Positions 1 to 7,785 are shown, numbered from the stretch's first letter. The stretch is 10,233 nt of DNA from Fimbriimonadaceae bacterium (GCA_020849075.1 JADLGZ010000175.1:1-10233), one strand, 5' to 3'. Notes: generated by a model from the sequence alone, not told the origin. Numbers and translations are program-made.

Positions 1-1040
1 GGAGCGTACGGCCCAAAGAATCGGTTCTGGATGAGGGCTTGCTCCCAGATTACGCCGCTGTACCAAGCATAGAACACCTCCGAAAGGTAGCCGTAGAAAA
101 CGACAAGACCAGTAGTGAGCATGATCTTGGCCATCCAGTCTAGGTGAGTGTCCGTGATCAAGTCATCCATCCCGTACCACTTGCGTAGCGGGATCGCAAA
201 CGTAAGCACCATAGCAAAGCCGGCAAAGACTGCACCCGCGACAAAGTAGGGAGGGAAGACCGTGATGTTCCATCCCGGCACGATTGACACGGCAAAGTCC
301 AAGGACACGATCGAGTGCACCGATAGCACCAGAGGAGTGGACAGGCCAGCCAAGATCAAATATGCCTGCTCGTAGCGATGCCAATGTTTCGCCGAGCCGC
401 GCCAACCCAAGGAGAGCATGGCCCACACTCGGGCACCGATAGCATTCTTGGTCCGATCACGCAAGGTGGCGAAATCGGGAATCAGTCCGATGAACCAGAA
501 AAGCGCCGAGATCGTGATATAGGTACTGACCGCGAACACGTCCCAGATCAAAGGGCTCCGGAACTGCGGCCACATCGCCAGCGTGTTTGGATAGGGGAAT
601 AGCCAGTAGGCGACCCACGGTCGCCCGGTGTGCAGCAGCGGATATAACCCCGCGCACATAACGGCAAAAATGGTCATCGCTTCAGCAAACCGGTTAATGG
701 AGTTGCGCCATTGCTGCCGTAACAAGAGAAGGATCGCGGAGATCAGTGTTCCGGCGTGTCCAATTCCGATCCACCACACGAAGTTGATAATGTCAAAGCC
801 CCAGCCGACCGGCTGGTTATTTCCCCAGATACCAATGCCCTGAAAGACCAGCCATGCGATGGAAGTAAAGAGCATCAGCGCTCCGCCGCCACCGAGCGCG
901 ACCATAACGTACCAAATCTTAGGGTGCCGCTTGTTATCCAAGATCAGTGACGTTATCTGGTCGTCAATCTTGGAGTAGCTTTGTTGGCCCGGCAGTAGAT
1001 CGTTAAGTTCGTCTAGCTTTTCCTTGATAATCTTGGACAT
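1..1040 (-). CDS. actC: ActC, NrfD/PsrC-like membrane subunit of Alternative Complex III (3' end cut by window edge)
   Basis: This is the integral-membrane quinol-oxidising subunit of Alternative Complex III (quinol:cytochrome c/oxidase oxidoreductase). The visible 346 residues start at ATG 1040-1038 and run off the left edge with no stop. About seven hydrophobic helices are visible (roughly residues 42-68, 84-107, 118-137, 164-188, 226-246, 262-284, 303-325), as expected for a ten-helix NrfD-type protein with about a quarter to a third missing. Family-typical stretches include WWIGIGHAGTLISAILLLLR (89-108), LLHTGRPW (135-142) and the Trp/Tyr-rich segment near 316-331. His137 and Asp167 lie on helices where a quinol-site His/Asp pair would be expected; this needs an alignment. 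The protein binds no heme and should accept quinol and pass electrons to ActB. It follows actB with a one-base stop/start overlap (TAATG), so the two are probably translationally coupled. Confidence 0.95.
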   Translation of the reverse strand, partial: MSKIIKEKLDELNDLLPGQQSYSKIDDQITSLILDNKRHPKIWYVMVALGGGGALMLFTSIAWLVFQGIGIWGNNQPVGWGFDIINFVWWIGIGHAGTLISAILLLLRQQWRNSINRFAEAMTIFAVMCAGLYPLLHTGRPWVAYWLFPYPNTLAMWPQFRSPLIWDVFAVSTYITISALFWFIGLIPDFATLRDRTKNAIGARVWAMLSLGWRGSAKHWHRYEQAYLILAGLSTPLVLSVHSIVSLDFAVSIVPGWNITVFPPYFVAGAVFAGFAMVLTFAIPLRKWYGMDDLITDTHLDWMAKIMLTTGLVVFYGYLSEVFYAWYSGVIWEQALIQNRFFGPYA

Positions 1041-4000
1041 TAGGCGGGTTCGACCTCCTTATTCGGATTGCGAAGCTTGGTGAGGTACGTCGTACGGTTG
1101 TGCGTGTTCAGTTCCTCCAAAAGTGAATAGTTACGTGGCATCTTTTTGAGGCGGCTGATGCGGCTGCTTTCGTCCGCGATATTGCCAAAGGTGATGGCAC
1201 CCGTAGGGCATGCCTGCTGGCAGGCGGTGACTATCTCACCATCCATCGGATCGGGCTTTTCTCGCTGCCCCTTGGCGGCTGCATTCTTTGCATGGATTCG
1301 GGCGGCGTTGATTCGTTGCACGCAGTAAGTACATTTCTCCATGACACCTCGACCTCGTACCGTGACTTCTGGATTGTTAACCATGAGCCGTACTCGAAGG
1401 TCTCGACTGGAGTTGTGACCATCAATCTTGAAGTCGCTGAACTTTCGGTCGTTGTAGTTCAGGAAGTTGAACCGCCGGACTTTATAGGGGCAGTTGTTAG
1501 AGCAGTATCGAGTTCCAACACAGCGGTTATAAACCATCTGGTTCAAGCCTTCTTTACTATGGACCGTGGCCGCGACTGGGCAAACCGGTTCGCATGGAGC
1601 GGCTTCGCAGTGCATGCACGTGACAGGCATGAGGTGCGTGGTTGGGTTATCGAGGTCAGCTCGAGTCGGCTTGACCTTGCCGCTCACCTCTCCAATGCCC
1701 TTGGTACCGTAGTAGCGATCTACTCGAATCCAGTGCATCTCTCGCCCTTTCAGGACCTGATCCTTTCCGACGACGGCAATATTGTTCTCAGCTTGGCAGG
1801 CGGTAACGCATGCGTGGCACCCTATGCAGACATTGAGGTCTATCGTCATCCCCCACTTGGGGCCGTCGTAGGGGAACTCCTTATCCGGGTCCGGATACAT
1901 CGAAATGTCCCGATGATGCTCCCCTTCTGCATGCTCACCCTCATGGGGGTGCAGGAGGGCATTAAGCTCCATTTCTCGAACGATATCGCGCCCTTCGAGG
2001 TAGTGATGCATCTGGGTGCTTGCGAGAGCGATCTTGCCGTCCGACTTCGCGATCGAACCCTTCATCACGGGGTTACCATTCCAAATCTTGTAGGCGTTAA
2101 AGCCGGTCCCAGCCGCAATCAGTGAATCGCCCCAGTCTTGGCCATAGCCGTAATGAATGGTGACGGTGTTCTCGGCCTGTCCAGGTAATACCCAAGCTCC
2201 TCCCGTGACGTCACCGACGTGAGTGGTGACCTTCACGAGGTCGCCGCTCACGATCCCCAACTTTTCTGCCAACTTCGGGCTGACCTGAACCGTGTTGTCC
2301 CAGGTCATGGTGGTCAGAGGCTTGGGAAGCTCCTGTAGCCAGCCATTGTTGGCGAAACGCCCATCAAATATGGTGGGGTCAGTTCGAAAGAGAATTTCAA
2401 GCTCGCCATCTCCAAGGTCTTGCGGATTTGGCGCCGCGGGCACTCCGGCAACAACGGCCGCCGCAGGGTTCTTAGTGTTGGGCACAACACCATCGTTAAG
2501 CGCAGAACGCCAGGCCCTATCGTTCAAGCCCTTCTTGGCCCAAGATGCCTTCAAACTGTCGCCCGGGTCACCGCCGTCGCCAAAGACCGCACGGAGTGTT
2601 TCAAGCATTGACTTCGTGTCATAAAGCGGGTCAATGAGTGGCTGGATAATGGTGGTCGTCCCGTCAAGGGCTTGACCATCACCCCAGCTTTCTAGTGCGT
2701 GGGATTCCGGCAAGTGCCAATTGGACATGCGACTGGTCTCATCAAGATAGGGAGAGAGGTGGACGGAATGCTTTGCTTTCTTGAGGAATTCGCCGAACTT
2801 TAGATTTGCCGGTGCGTTGAAAACCGGATTCCCGCCGAAAATAAACAGGGTTGAGATATCGCTAGCCAAGAGCCGCTCAAAGGATTCCCCTTGCTCACCG
2901 GCCATCCAGGTCACGGGAGAATGGTGATTAACTAGCTTTCCATTGGCGCCGAGAGCTTGGTTGATGGAATGGCATAGCGAAATACTGTCGGCATCAAGGT
3001 CGTCGCCCGGTATGACCACAGAGGCGCCGTTATTGGCCTCAAGATCTCGTGCGACCGCCTCAAGCCATACCGCCGCGTCTCCGGCAACCTGACTGGCGCT
3101 GGCGGTAGGAACTCCGATTCTCGCAGCCAAGGCTCGGATGAATTCACGGACTTCCATCGCTCCGAGAGCTAAGCGGTGGTCCGCGATCGCGCCAGTAGTG
3201 GTCGGGGTGCTTTCTACCGAGTACAAACGGCTCATCCCTGCTGGGTCCCCATCCACATTCCGGCTTTGCGCCCATTCGCGCGCATACTTTAGGGATCCCG
3301 GTCCTGCGCTCATGAAGTCGCTTGAGATGCTGAGCACGGCTTTCGCTTGACCAAGGTTGTAAACCGTTTCCAGCGGCTTACCAAAGGACTGCGCCGCCCC
3401 ATTGTAAACACGATCTCGGTGAGCGGGTTCCCATGATGCAATGACCATGTTCGGATACTTTCCCTTTAGGGTCTCCAGTTCCGCAATTACACTGGGAGAT
3501 CCGACCGTCGGAACGAGGACAGCAAGCCCTTGACCGCCCTTCTTGGCGACCTCGGCAATCCAAGATCGAGCTTCTCCAAGGAAAGCCACCCAGTCATTTG
3601 CGACATTGTCCTTGGCAGGAGTTTTGCTGCGGTCCGGATCGTACAAGTCCAAAATGGACGCCTGCATGAGGCTTGTGCTCGCCCCTCCGCTGAAAGGATG
3701 CTTGGGATTTCCTTCAATCTTGGTTGGGCGACCGTAATTGCTCTCAACGATGATGCCGTCCGTGATGCCTTGCAGGGTATAGCCAGTTGCGAAGTACAGC
3801 TTCTCGCCTGAGACCATCTCCTCTGGGCGATTGACGTAAGGGACTAGTTTGGCTGGGGGTAGGCGCAGACTTCGGCATCCCGCTAACCCAGCTAACATCA
3901 TCGAAGCTCCCATGTACTTGAGCAGCGACCGCCGGTCAATGTGCATCAATGAGTTCCGATTCGGGAACTCGTCATCTACCCAAGCTTGAAACTCGGGAGT

Positions 4001-4102
4001 CTCGGCCACCTCTTCAAGGCTGCGCCAATAAGCACGACCCGACTTGCCGGCCAGTTTTTCTCTGACCGCGGCTAAATCAAATTGTCCCCTCGTGTTGTTC
4101 AT
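1040..4102 (-). CDS. actB: ActB, large iron-sulfur/molybdopterin-like subunit of Alternative Complex III
   Basis: This 1020-residue peripheral subunit of Alternative Complex III fuses a molybdopterin-oxidoreductase-like domain (about residues 80-700) to a four-cluster ferredoxin domain. The cluster ligands are CIGCHACVTAC (759-769), CMHCEAAPCEPVC (829-841), CVGTRYCSNNC (861-871), CTYC (924-927) and CQQAC (961-965). This is the NrfC/PsrB-like pattern that in ACIII holds three [4Fe-4S] and one [3Fe-4S] cluster and wires ActC to ActA. In ACIII the molybdopterin-like domain binds no cofactor. Consistent with that, no N-terminal CxxC-type cluster motif is visible. Residues 1-56 form the known N-terminal extension, followed by an internal Tat-like motif, Arg57-Arg58, a hydrophobic run and Cys76 in LAGC, which resembles a lipobox. 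The ATG at 4102 has AGGA seven bases upstream, overlapping the actA stop. The length is normal for the fused ActB class and no lesion is seen. Confidence 0.96.
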   Translation of the reverse strand: MNNTRGQFDLAAVREKLAGKSGRAYWRSLEEVAETPEFQAWVDDEFPNRNSLMHIDRRSLLKYMGASMMLAGLAGCRSLRLPPAKLVPYVNRPEEMVSGEKLYFATGYTLQGITDGIIVESNYGRPTKIEGNPKHPFSGGASTSLMQASILDLYDPDRSKTPAKDNVANDWVAFLGEARSWIAEVAKKGGQGLAVLVPTVGSPSVIAELETLKGKYPNMVIASWEPAHRDRVYNGAAQSFGKPLETVYNLGQAKAVLSISSDFMSAGPGSLKYAREWAQSRNVDGDPAGMSRLYSVESTPTTTGAIADHRLALGAMEVREFIRALAARIGVPTASASQVAGDAAVWLEAVARDLEANNGASVVIPGDDLDADSISLCHSINQALGANGKLVNHHSPVTWMAGEQGESFERLLASDISTLFIFGGNPVFNAPANLKFGEFLKKAKHSVHLSPYLDETSRMSNWHLPESHALESWGDGQALDGTTTIIQPLIDPLYDTKSMLETLRAVFGDGGDPGDSLKASWAKKGLNDRAWRSALNDGVVPNTKNPAAAVVAGVPAAPNPQDLGDGELEILFRTDPTIFDGRFANNGWLQELPKPLTTMTWDNTVQVSPKLAEKLGIVSGDLVKVTTHVGDVTGGAWVLPGQAENTVTIHYGYGQDWGDSLIAAGTGFNAYKIWNGNPVMKGSIAKSDGKIALASTQMHHYLEGRDIVREMELNALLHPHEGEHAEGEHHRDISMYPDPDKEFPYDGPKWGMTIDLNVCIGCHACVTACQAENNIAVVGKDQVLKGREMHWIRVDRYYGTKGIGEVSGKVKPTRADLDNPTTHLMPVTCMHCEAAPCEPVCPVAATVHSKEGLNQMVYNRCVGTRYCSNNCPYKVRRFNFLNYNDRKFSDFKIDGHNSSRDLRVRLMVNNPEVTVRGRGVMEKCTYCVQRINAARIHAKNAAAKGQREKPDPMDGEIVTACQQACPTGAITFGNIADESSRISRLKKMPRNYSLLEELNTHNRTTYLTKLRNPNKEVEPA
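1053..1060 (-). promoter_or_regulatory. Full-length Shine-Dalgarno for actC inside the end of actB
   Basis: On the minus strand this reads AAGGAGGT, a complete match to the anti-Shine-Dalgarno core, embedded in the last codons of actB (Asn-Lys-Glu-Val). It lies 12 bases before the actC ATG at 1040. The spacing is a little long, but together with the TAATG overlap it explains efficient actC initiation without an intergenic gap. Confidence 0.7.
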
Positions 4103-4111
4103 CCTTAAATC

Positions 4112-4861
4112 CTAGCGGTGGCAAATCCAGCAGTCGGTCAGCTGTTCCTTCTTGATACCTCGGGCCTTGACCAACTCCCGCCCTTCTTTTGTGGAAAGAG
4201 CATGTTGCTCTGCGCCCTTGATCAAATTCATTTCCATTCCGCTGAGTGAGTGTCGTGAAGCATCCTTTTGATATTTCACATAAAGGTTGAAGACTTGCTC
4301 TCGCGGGCTCAACTCCTTGTTGGCTGGGTCTGCGTACATGTACTTCTCCGGCTCGCGGTGACATTCAAGGCACCACGACATAAACAAGGTGCGAGACTTG
4401 TAAGCAATCTGCATGTCCTGTATCGCGCCATGGCATTGGTTGCAACTGACGCCCTTGTTAATGTGAACGGAGTGATTGAAGTAGACAAACTCGGGGACCT
4501 TGTTCAGTTGTGTCCATACGATCGGCTTGTTCTCGGCGTAACTCTGGCGGACTGGGTCAAGGAGAGGGCTATTCGTCCAGATATGCTGGTGACAAGACAT
4601 GCATGTCTCGGTGCTTGGCATGCCGGCGTCGGCCGCAGTTTCAACACTGGTGTGGCAGTAACGGCAATCTACGCCGAGTTCAATCGTGTGATGCTTATGA
4701 CTGAACGGCACGGGTTGCTCCAGTGGAATATTCTGGCGAGTGTTGGGTGAATGGCGGCTAAGCGTCATTCCTACCAAGATCGCGAGCACGGGCAAACTGG
4801 CAAAGGCCATAAGGCTGCCTCTTGCGTATGAGTTTGTCGCGGCGTTGAACAGTTGCGGCAT
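4112..4861 (-). CDS. actA: ActA, membrane-anchored pentaheme cytochrome c of Alternative Complex III
   Basis: This 249-residue multiheme c-type cytochrome has an uncleaved-looking N-terminal membrane helix (about residues 15-34) and five CxxCH heme-binding motifs: CRYCH (66-70), CMSCH (87-91), CNQCH (140-144), CLECH (164-168) and CWICH (244-248). The last ends one residue before the C-terminus. Five hemes, one helix and about 250 residues match ActA of Alternative Complex III and the related quinol-cytochrome c chains. Extra histidines such as HKHH (55-58) and the FNHSVH region (128-133) could serve as distal ligands. It should act on the periplasmic side, receiving electrons from the ActB clusters and passing them to the monoheme ActE or a soluble carrier. 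The ATG at 4861 has AGGA nine bases upstream. actB begins nine bases after the stop, so the two genes are co-transcribed. Confidence 0.96.
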   Translation of the reverse strand: MPQLFNAATNSYARGSLMAFASLPVLAILVGMTLSRHSPNTRQNIPLEQPVPFSHKHHTIELGVDCRYCHTSVETAADAGMPSTETCMSCHQHIWTNSPLLDPVRQSYAENKPIVWTQLNKVPEFVYFNHSVHINKGVSCNQCHGAIQDMQIAYKSRTLFMSWCLECHREPEKYMYADPANKELSPREQVFNLYVKYQKDASRHSLSGMEMNLIKGAEQHALSTKEGRELVKARGIKKEQLTDCWICHR

Positions 4862-4902
4862 GAGTGGTTATCCTACTTGAATCACTTCGGGGTTCGCCCT
4901 AG

Positions 4903-6840
4903 CTAAAACGTTAGCCTAGTTCCTCCCCCAGCTTGGTCGACGGCCATTATCACAAAGATAAGCGCTAAGTAAACCATTGAATACTTAAACAAACGAACGG
5001 CCTTTGGCCGATCAGGGGCCTGCATGAGTTGCCAGCTCCTCAAAATCAAAATCCCGTTCAACAAGACGGCGGCAACCGCATAAAGGAGTCCGGCTTGCCC
5101 AAGGATGAGAGGAATTGCGCAAAGAACCGTTGTCAGGACTGAGTAGGCCGTGATTTGAACGACCGTGGCGTGATCGCCCTTGACCACGGGCAACATCGGA
5201 ATATTGGCCTCTCGATAGTCATCCTTGATGAATAGCGCGAGGGCCCAGAAGTGAACGGGTGTCCAAACAACGATCAAAGCAAACAAGAACCAAGCGAGCG
5301 GACTGAGTGAATTGGTCACCGCCGCCCAGCCGACCAACGGAGGGAATGCGCCAGCTGCCCCACCAATTACAATGTTATGCCAAGTTCGGCGCTTCAGAAG
5401 AAGCGTGTAAATAATGACGTAGAAAAGGAGTCCCGCCATAGCTAGGGCGGCGGTCAGTAGGTTGGCCGCCAACGCCAGAATTGCGAAGCTCAATACGCCC
5501 AAGACAACGGCAAAAGCGGACGCCATCCAGAGCGGCATGACATGCGTCACTGTCGGTCGGTGGCTAGTGCGAACCATTTGCCCATCAATATCGCTGTCAA
5601 TAACCATGTTTATGGCGTTCGCCGAGCCAGCGGCAAGGTAACCCCCTATTGCAACCCAGAGAAGGAGCCACCCGCCGGGCCACCCTCGCGCAGCGATGAA
5701 CATGGCCAGTAATGTCGTAAAAAGGAGGAGCGAGATCACTCTCGGCTTTGTGAGGACAACAAAGGCGTTGATCTTTTCCTTTGCTGACATCGAATAGATG
5801 GTGTAAGGCTCCTCAGTGACGTTCGTACCCTCTGGCGCGATCCTGGCCGACAAGGCATGGGCCGAGAGCAGGGTGAAAAGAATCCAGACGCCATCAGCGA
5901 TCAGCAGGTGCATGATCTGAAAGTAAACGGGAGCCTTGAGGATGACGTTTAGTGCTCCGTGCCCCAGTTGAACGACAAGCAGAGTAGTTGTCCAGCGAGT
6001 TAGCTGGCTAACTTGGGGCGACTTTCGAGCTGCTCCGATGAAGGCGAGGCCAAGCAGAAGGTAGAGAGTAGCTGATGTGCTGATGAGCGGGTGGGCAATT
6101 CGGAGCCGCTCAAGGAAATGGGCAGCTGGATCCATCGTGCGGGAGAGACCGGCAAAGGTATCCGTTGGCTTGAAGAGAGTATCACCGAGAGCCGTGATGG
6201 CTCCACTGACAATGGTCATCACCATAGCGACAGCTCCAACACCTAGTGCGCCAAGGACGGGACCTTGCCCTCGTAGGCGGATCGGCTCTCCTCCCCACGC
6301 CCAATACGCGGTGAGGGTTACGGTCGCCAGCAAGCAGGTCGTATTGAAATGGTGGAGCGCCATGACGACGGCGCGAGTTACCGAAAGATCCTGCCCGACA
6401 AGTTTGCCGAGCACGAGCCATGCGCCGATTAGGGACTCAACAATTCCCATTCCAGCCGCGACCAGCGCCGCCTTACGAGTAATGCTGGACTTGGGTAAGC
6501 GTCGAAAAGCCCAAACCGCGACTGTAAAAACTGGGATTAACCAGAGCCCCGTCATGGCGCGATGAGTGAACTCAATAGCCTTTGCGCCGGCGAGTACGGT
6601 TGGGATGATTTCGCCGTCACACTTTGGCCAGTGGTCACCGCAGCCCGCTCCGCTACCGGTGGCACGAACTACCGCTCCCCAGAGGATCACGAGAACCGTA
6701 AAGGCGACATTGACCAAAGCGAGGCGCTTGAACCAGAGGGGAATCTGGACACTTCTGTCAACGTTGTGAGGATGGTCAGCTTGGTTGGGAAGGACCGAAT
6801 CGGTACTTTGGGATTTCGGTAAAGATTCTCCCCCTCGCAT
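4903..6840 (-). CDS. ctaAB: Fused heme A synthase (CtaA/COX15) - heme O synthase (CtaB, protoheme IX farnesyltransferase)
   Basis: One polypeptide of 645 residues carries both heme A biosynthesis steps. The N-terminal half (about 30-335) is a COX15/CtaA heme A synthase. It has the loop motif GAVVRATGSGAGCGDHWPKC with Cys67 and Cys74, and the heme-ligand histidines in EFTH (His93), LHHFN (163/164), RIAHP (His250) and MHLL (His311). A short linker (about 336-352) leads to a UbiA/CtaB farnesyltransferase (about 353-645). This has the prenyl-diphosphate/Mg motif NMVIDSDID (411-419) followed by RTSHRP, and the CtaB signature WTPVHFWALAL near 526-536. CtaB makes heme O and CtaA oxidises it to heme A for an aa3-type oxidase. 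I chose ATG 6840 because AGAGG lies five bases upstream and because the in-frame ATGs at 6867, 6915 and 6921 overlap or precede the promoter, so would not be transcribed from it. It heads the act operon; actA starts 41 bases downstream. Confidence 0.95.
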   Translation of the reverse strand: MRGGESLPKSQSTDSVLPNQADHPHNVDRSVQIPLWFKRLALVNVAFTVLVILWGAVVRATGSGAGCGDHWPKCDGEIIPTVLAGAKAIEFTHRAMTGLWLIPVFTVAVWAFRRLPKSSITRKAALVAAGMGIVESLIGAWLVLGKLVGQDLSVTRAVVMALHHFNTTCLLATVTLTAYWAWGGEPIRLRGQGPVLGALGVGAVAMVMTIVSGAITALGDTLFKPTDTFAGLSRTMDPAAHFLERLRIAHPLISTSATLYLLLGLAFIGAARKSPQVSQLTRWTTTLLVVQLGHGALNVILKAPVYFQIMHLLIADGVWILFTLLSAHALSARIAPEGTNVTEEPYTIYSMSAKEKINAFVVLTKPRVISLLLFTTLLAMFIAARGWPGGWLLLWVAIGGYLAAGSANAINMVIDSDIDGQMVRTSHRPTVTHVMPLWMASAFAVVLGVLSFAILALAANLLTAALAMAGLLFYVIIYTLLLKRRTWHNIVIGGAAGAFPPLVGWAAVTNSLSPLAWFLFALIVVWTPVHFWALALFIKDDYREANIPMLPVVKGDHATVVQITAYSVLTTVLCAIPLILGQAGLLYAVAAVLLNGILILRSWQLMQAPDRPKAVRLFKYSMVYLALIFVIMAVDQAGGGTRLTF

Positions 6841-6845
6841 CTTTG

Positions 6846-6850
6846 CCTCT
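6846..6850 (-). promoter_or_regulatory. Ribosome binding site deciding the ctaAB start
   Basis: On the minus strand this reads AGAGG and is followed by five bases (CAAAG) and then ATG at 6840. The in-frame upstream ATGs have no comparable motif, and the one at 6867 overlaps the promoter -10 box. This supports the 645-residue form of the protein. Confidence 0.6.
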
Positions 6851-6865
6851 ACAACAAGATAGCTC

Positions 6866-6894
6866 ATTCTACTTGGCGGCGTCAAATGGGTCAA
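6866..6894 (-). promoter_or_regulatory. Near-consensus sigma70-type promoter of the ctaAB-actABC operon
   Basis: On the minus strand a -35 box TTGACC (6894-6889) is separated by exactly 17 bases from a -10 box TAGAAT (6871-6866). Each box matches the housekeeping consensus at five of six positions. A transcript would start near 6858-6860, giving a leader of about 20 bases that contains the AGAGG ribosome site. No operator palindrome or terminator-like attenuator is evident between it and the start codon. Confidence 0.6.
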
Positions 6895-6959
6895 GTGAAA
6901 GTTATAAAACCCCATTGACACATCCTCGCGAAAGTGTGGAAAACTAGGCGCTTCCAGTA

Positions 6960-6989
6960 TTAACAGCTGGTGCTTATGCGGAGTACTGT
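6960..6989 (+). promoter_or_regulatory. Possible weak promoter for the NAGPA-domain gene
   Basis: TTAACA (6960-6965, five of six matches to the -35 consensus) lies 18 bases before TACTGT (6984-6989, three of six matches but keeping the important first, second and last positions of the -10 box). The rest of the divergent region (6895-7025) shows only short imperfect repeats. An isolated TTGACA at 6915-6920 has no convincing -10 partner. Confidence 0.22.
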
Positions 6990-7025
6990 GGAACAGGACT
7001 TCCGCTTAACTGTTGTTGGGTAACT

Positions 7026-7769
7026 ATGTGGAACAAGGCAAGTCTATCGCTTTGGGCCTTCGTAGCCGCATCGTTGGCTTCGGCGGTTCAGTTGCACCCG
7101 GTGGAGTATCAGGTGGTGCGGTGGAATAACTTTGCCTTTCACTCGGTCTCGGTGGACCTGAGGAGTGAGCAGGTGAGCCCCGCGGTCATTCATTCTTCTC
7201 GCCTGGAGTCCATTTGGAGCCTTGTTCAAGAAGACACGCCGACCGTAGCGGTGACGGGCACCTTCTTCCATCCCACGAGCGCTTCTCCGGTTGGGGATAT
7301 CGTTGTTGATGGTAAGCAGACCGCGGAGGGATATCGCGGCTCGGTGGTTGCGGTGGACTGGTACGGAGATGTAAAGATTTTTGACTCCGTCTTTGAGAAG
7401 GCCATTGACTGGTCCCCGTATCGATTTGCGCTACGAGGAACTGTCCGCATCATCCGGGACGGTATTGTCGCACCAGACCCGCGCAGCCAAAAGTTCCGCG
7501 ATCCGAGAGTATGGAGTCGGGCCGAAAGGTGCGCGGTCGGGACGACAAACGATGGACGACTGATCATCTTCGCCACCAACCATGCGGTCACGTTGAGCGA
7601 GTTGGGTAAGGCGATGCTTCAGGTCGGTGCAACAAACGCCGTCAATATGGACGGCGGAACGAGTGCGGCCCTCCTCTACCGAGGAGATCTAAAGGTACGA
7701 CCAGCCCGAAAGCTCACCAATTTGTTTGTGGTCTACGAGCGGTCTCCGTTCCTTCTCCCATCCGATTAA
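7026..7769 (+). CDS. Exported phosphodiester glycosidase family (NAGPA-domain) protein
   Basis: This 247-residue protein has a short signal peptide (hydrophobic run about 7-20, likely cleavage after SLASA at 16-20), so it should act outside the cytoplasmic membrane. The body fits the NAGPA fold (phosphodiester glycosidase family, related to the mammalian enzyme uncovering mannose-6-phosphate). The landmarks are VTGTFFHP (76-83), the GDIVVDGK loop (90-97), the RCAVGTTNDGRLIIF block (168-182), and the C-terminal LGKAMLQVGATNAVNMDGG block with Asp209-Gly210-Gly211 (193-211). Family members cleave sugar-phosphodiester linkages or exopolysaccharide or cell-wall glycans, but the substrate here cannot be predicted. 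Start choice: the first ATG gives a complete signal peptide, although no strong Shine-Dalgarno precedes it. It is divergent from the respiratory operon and converges on the next gene with a 16-base gap, so no functional link to either is evident. Confidence 0.82.
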   Translation: MWNKASLSLWAFVAASLASAVQLHPVEYQVVRWNNFAFHSVSVDLRSEQVSPAVIHSSRLESIWSLVQEDTPTVAVTGTFFHPTSASPVGDIVVDGKQTAEGYRGSVVAVDWYGDVKIFDSVFEKAIDWSPYRFALRGTVRIIRDGIVAPDPRSQKFRDPRVWSRAERCAVGTTNDGRLIIFATNHAVTLSELGKAMLQVGATNAVNMDGGTSAALLYRGDLKVRPARKLTNLFVVYERSPFLLPSD

Positions 7770-7785
7770 GCATTTGCCGTGAGGC

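Noticed and set aside
378..657. Short open frames on both strands in the first 950 bases, which could suggest small genes.
   Set aside because: All overlap the actC frame, which is open from 1040 to the left edge and matches ActC along its length.
1292..2125. Long plus-strand open frame (277 codons) antisense to actB.
   Set aside because: It covers the iron-sulfur region of actB, whose motifs are unmistakable on the other strand. The predicted protein has no recognisable domain, so it is a shadow of coding sequence.
4268..4750. Plus-strand open frame of 160 codons antisense to actA.
   Set aside because: It lies entirely within the pentaheme cytochrome gene with its five CxxCH motifs and has no recognisable features of its own.
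4862..4902. GGG/CCC pairing (GGGTTCGCCC) in the 41-base gap between ctaAB and actA as a terminator or attenuator.
   Set aside because: The stem is only three base pairs and no T-run follows. The genes look co-transcribed.
6077..6565. Plus-strand open frame of 162 codons antisense to the CtaA half.
   Set aside because: It is rich in Arg, Ser and Pro, as expected for the complement of hydrophobic membrane-protein codons, and it lies fully inside ctaAB.
6915..6920. Perfect TTGACA on the plus strand as a -35 box for the NAGPA-domain gene.
   Set aside because: No acceptable -10 box at 16-18 bases spacing; the sequence there is GGAAAA-like.
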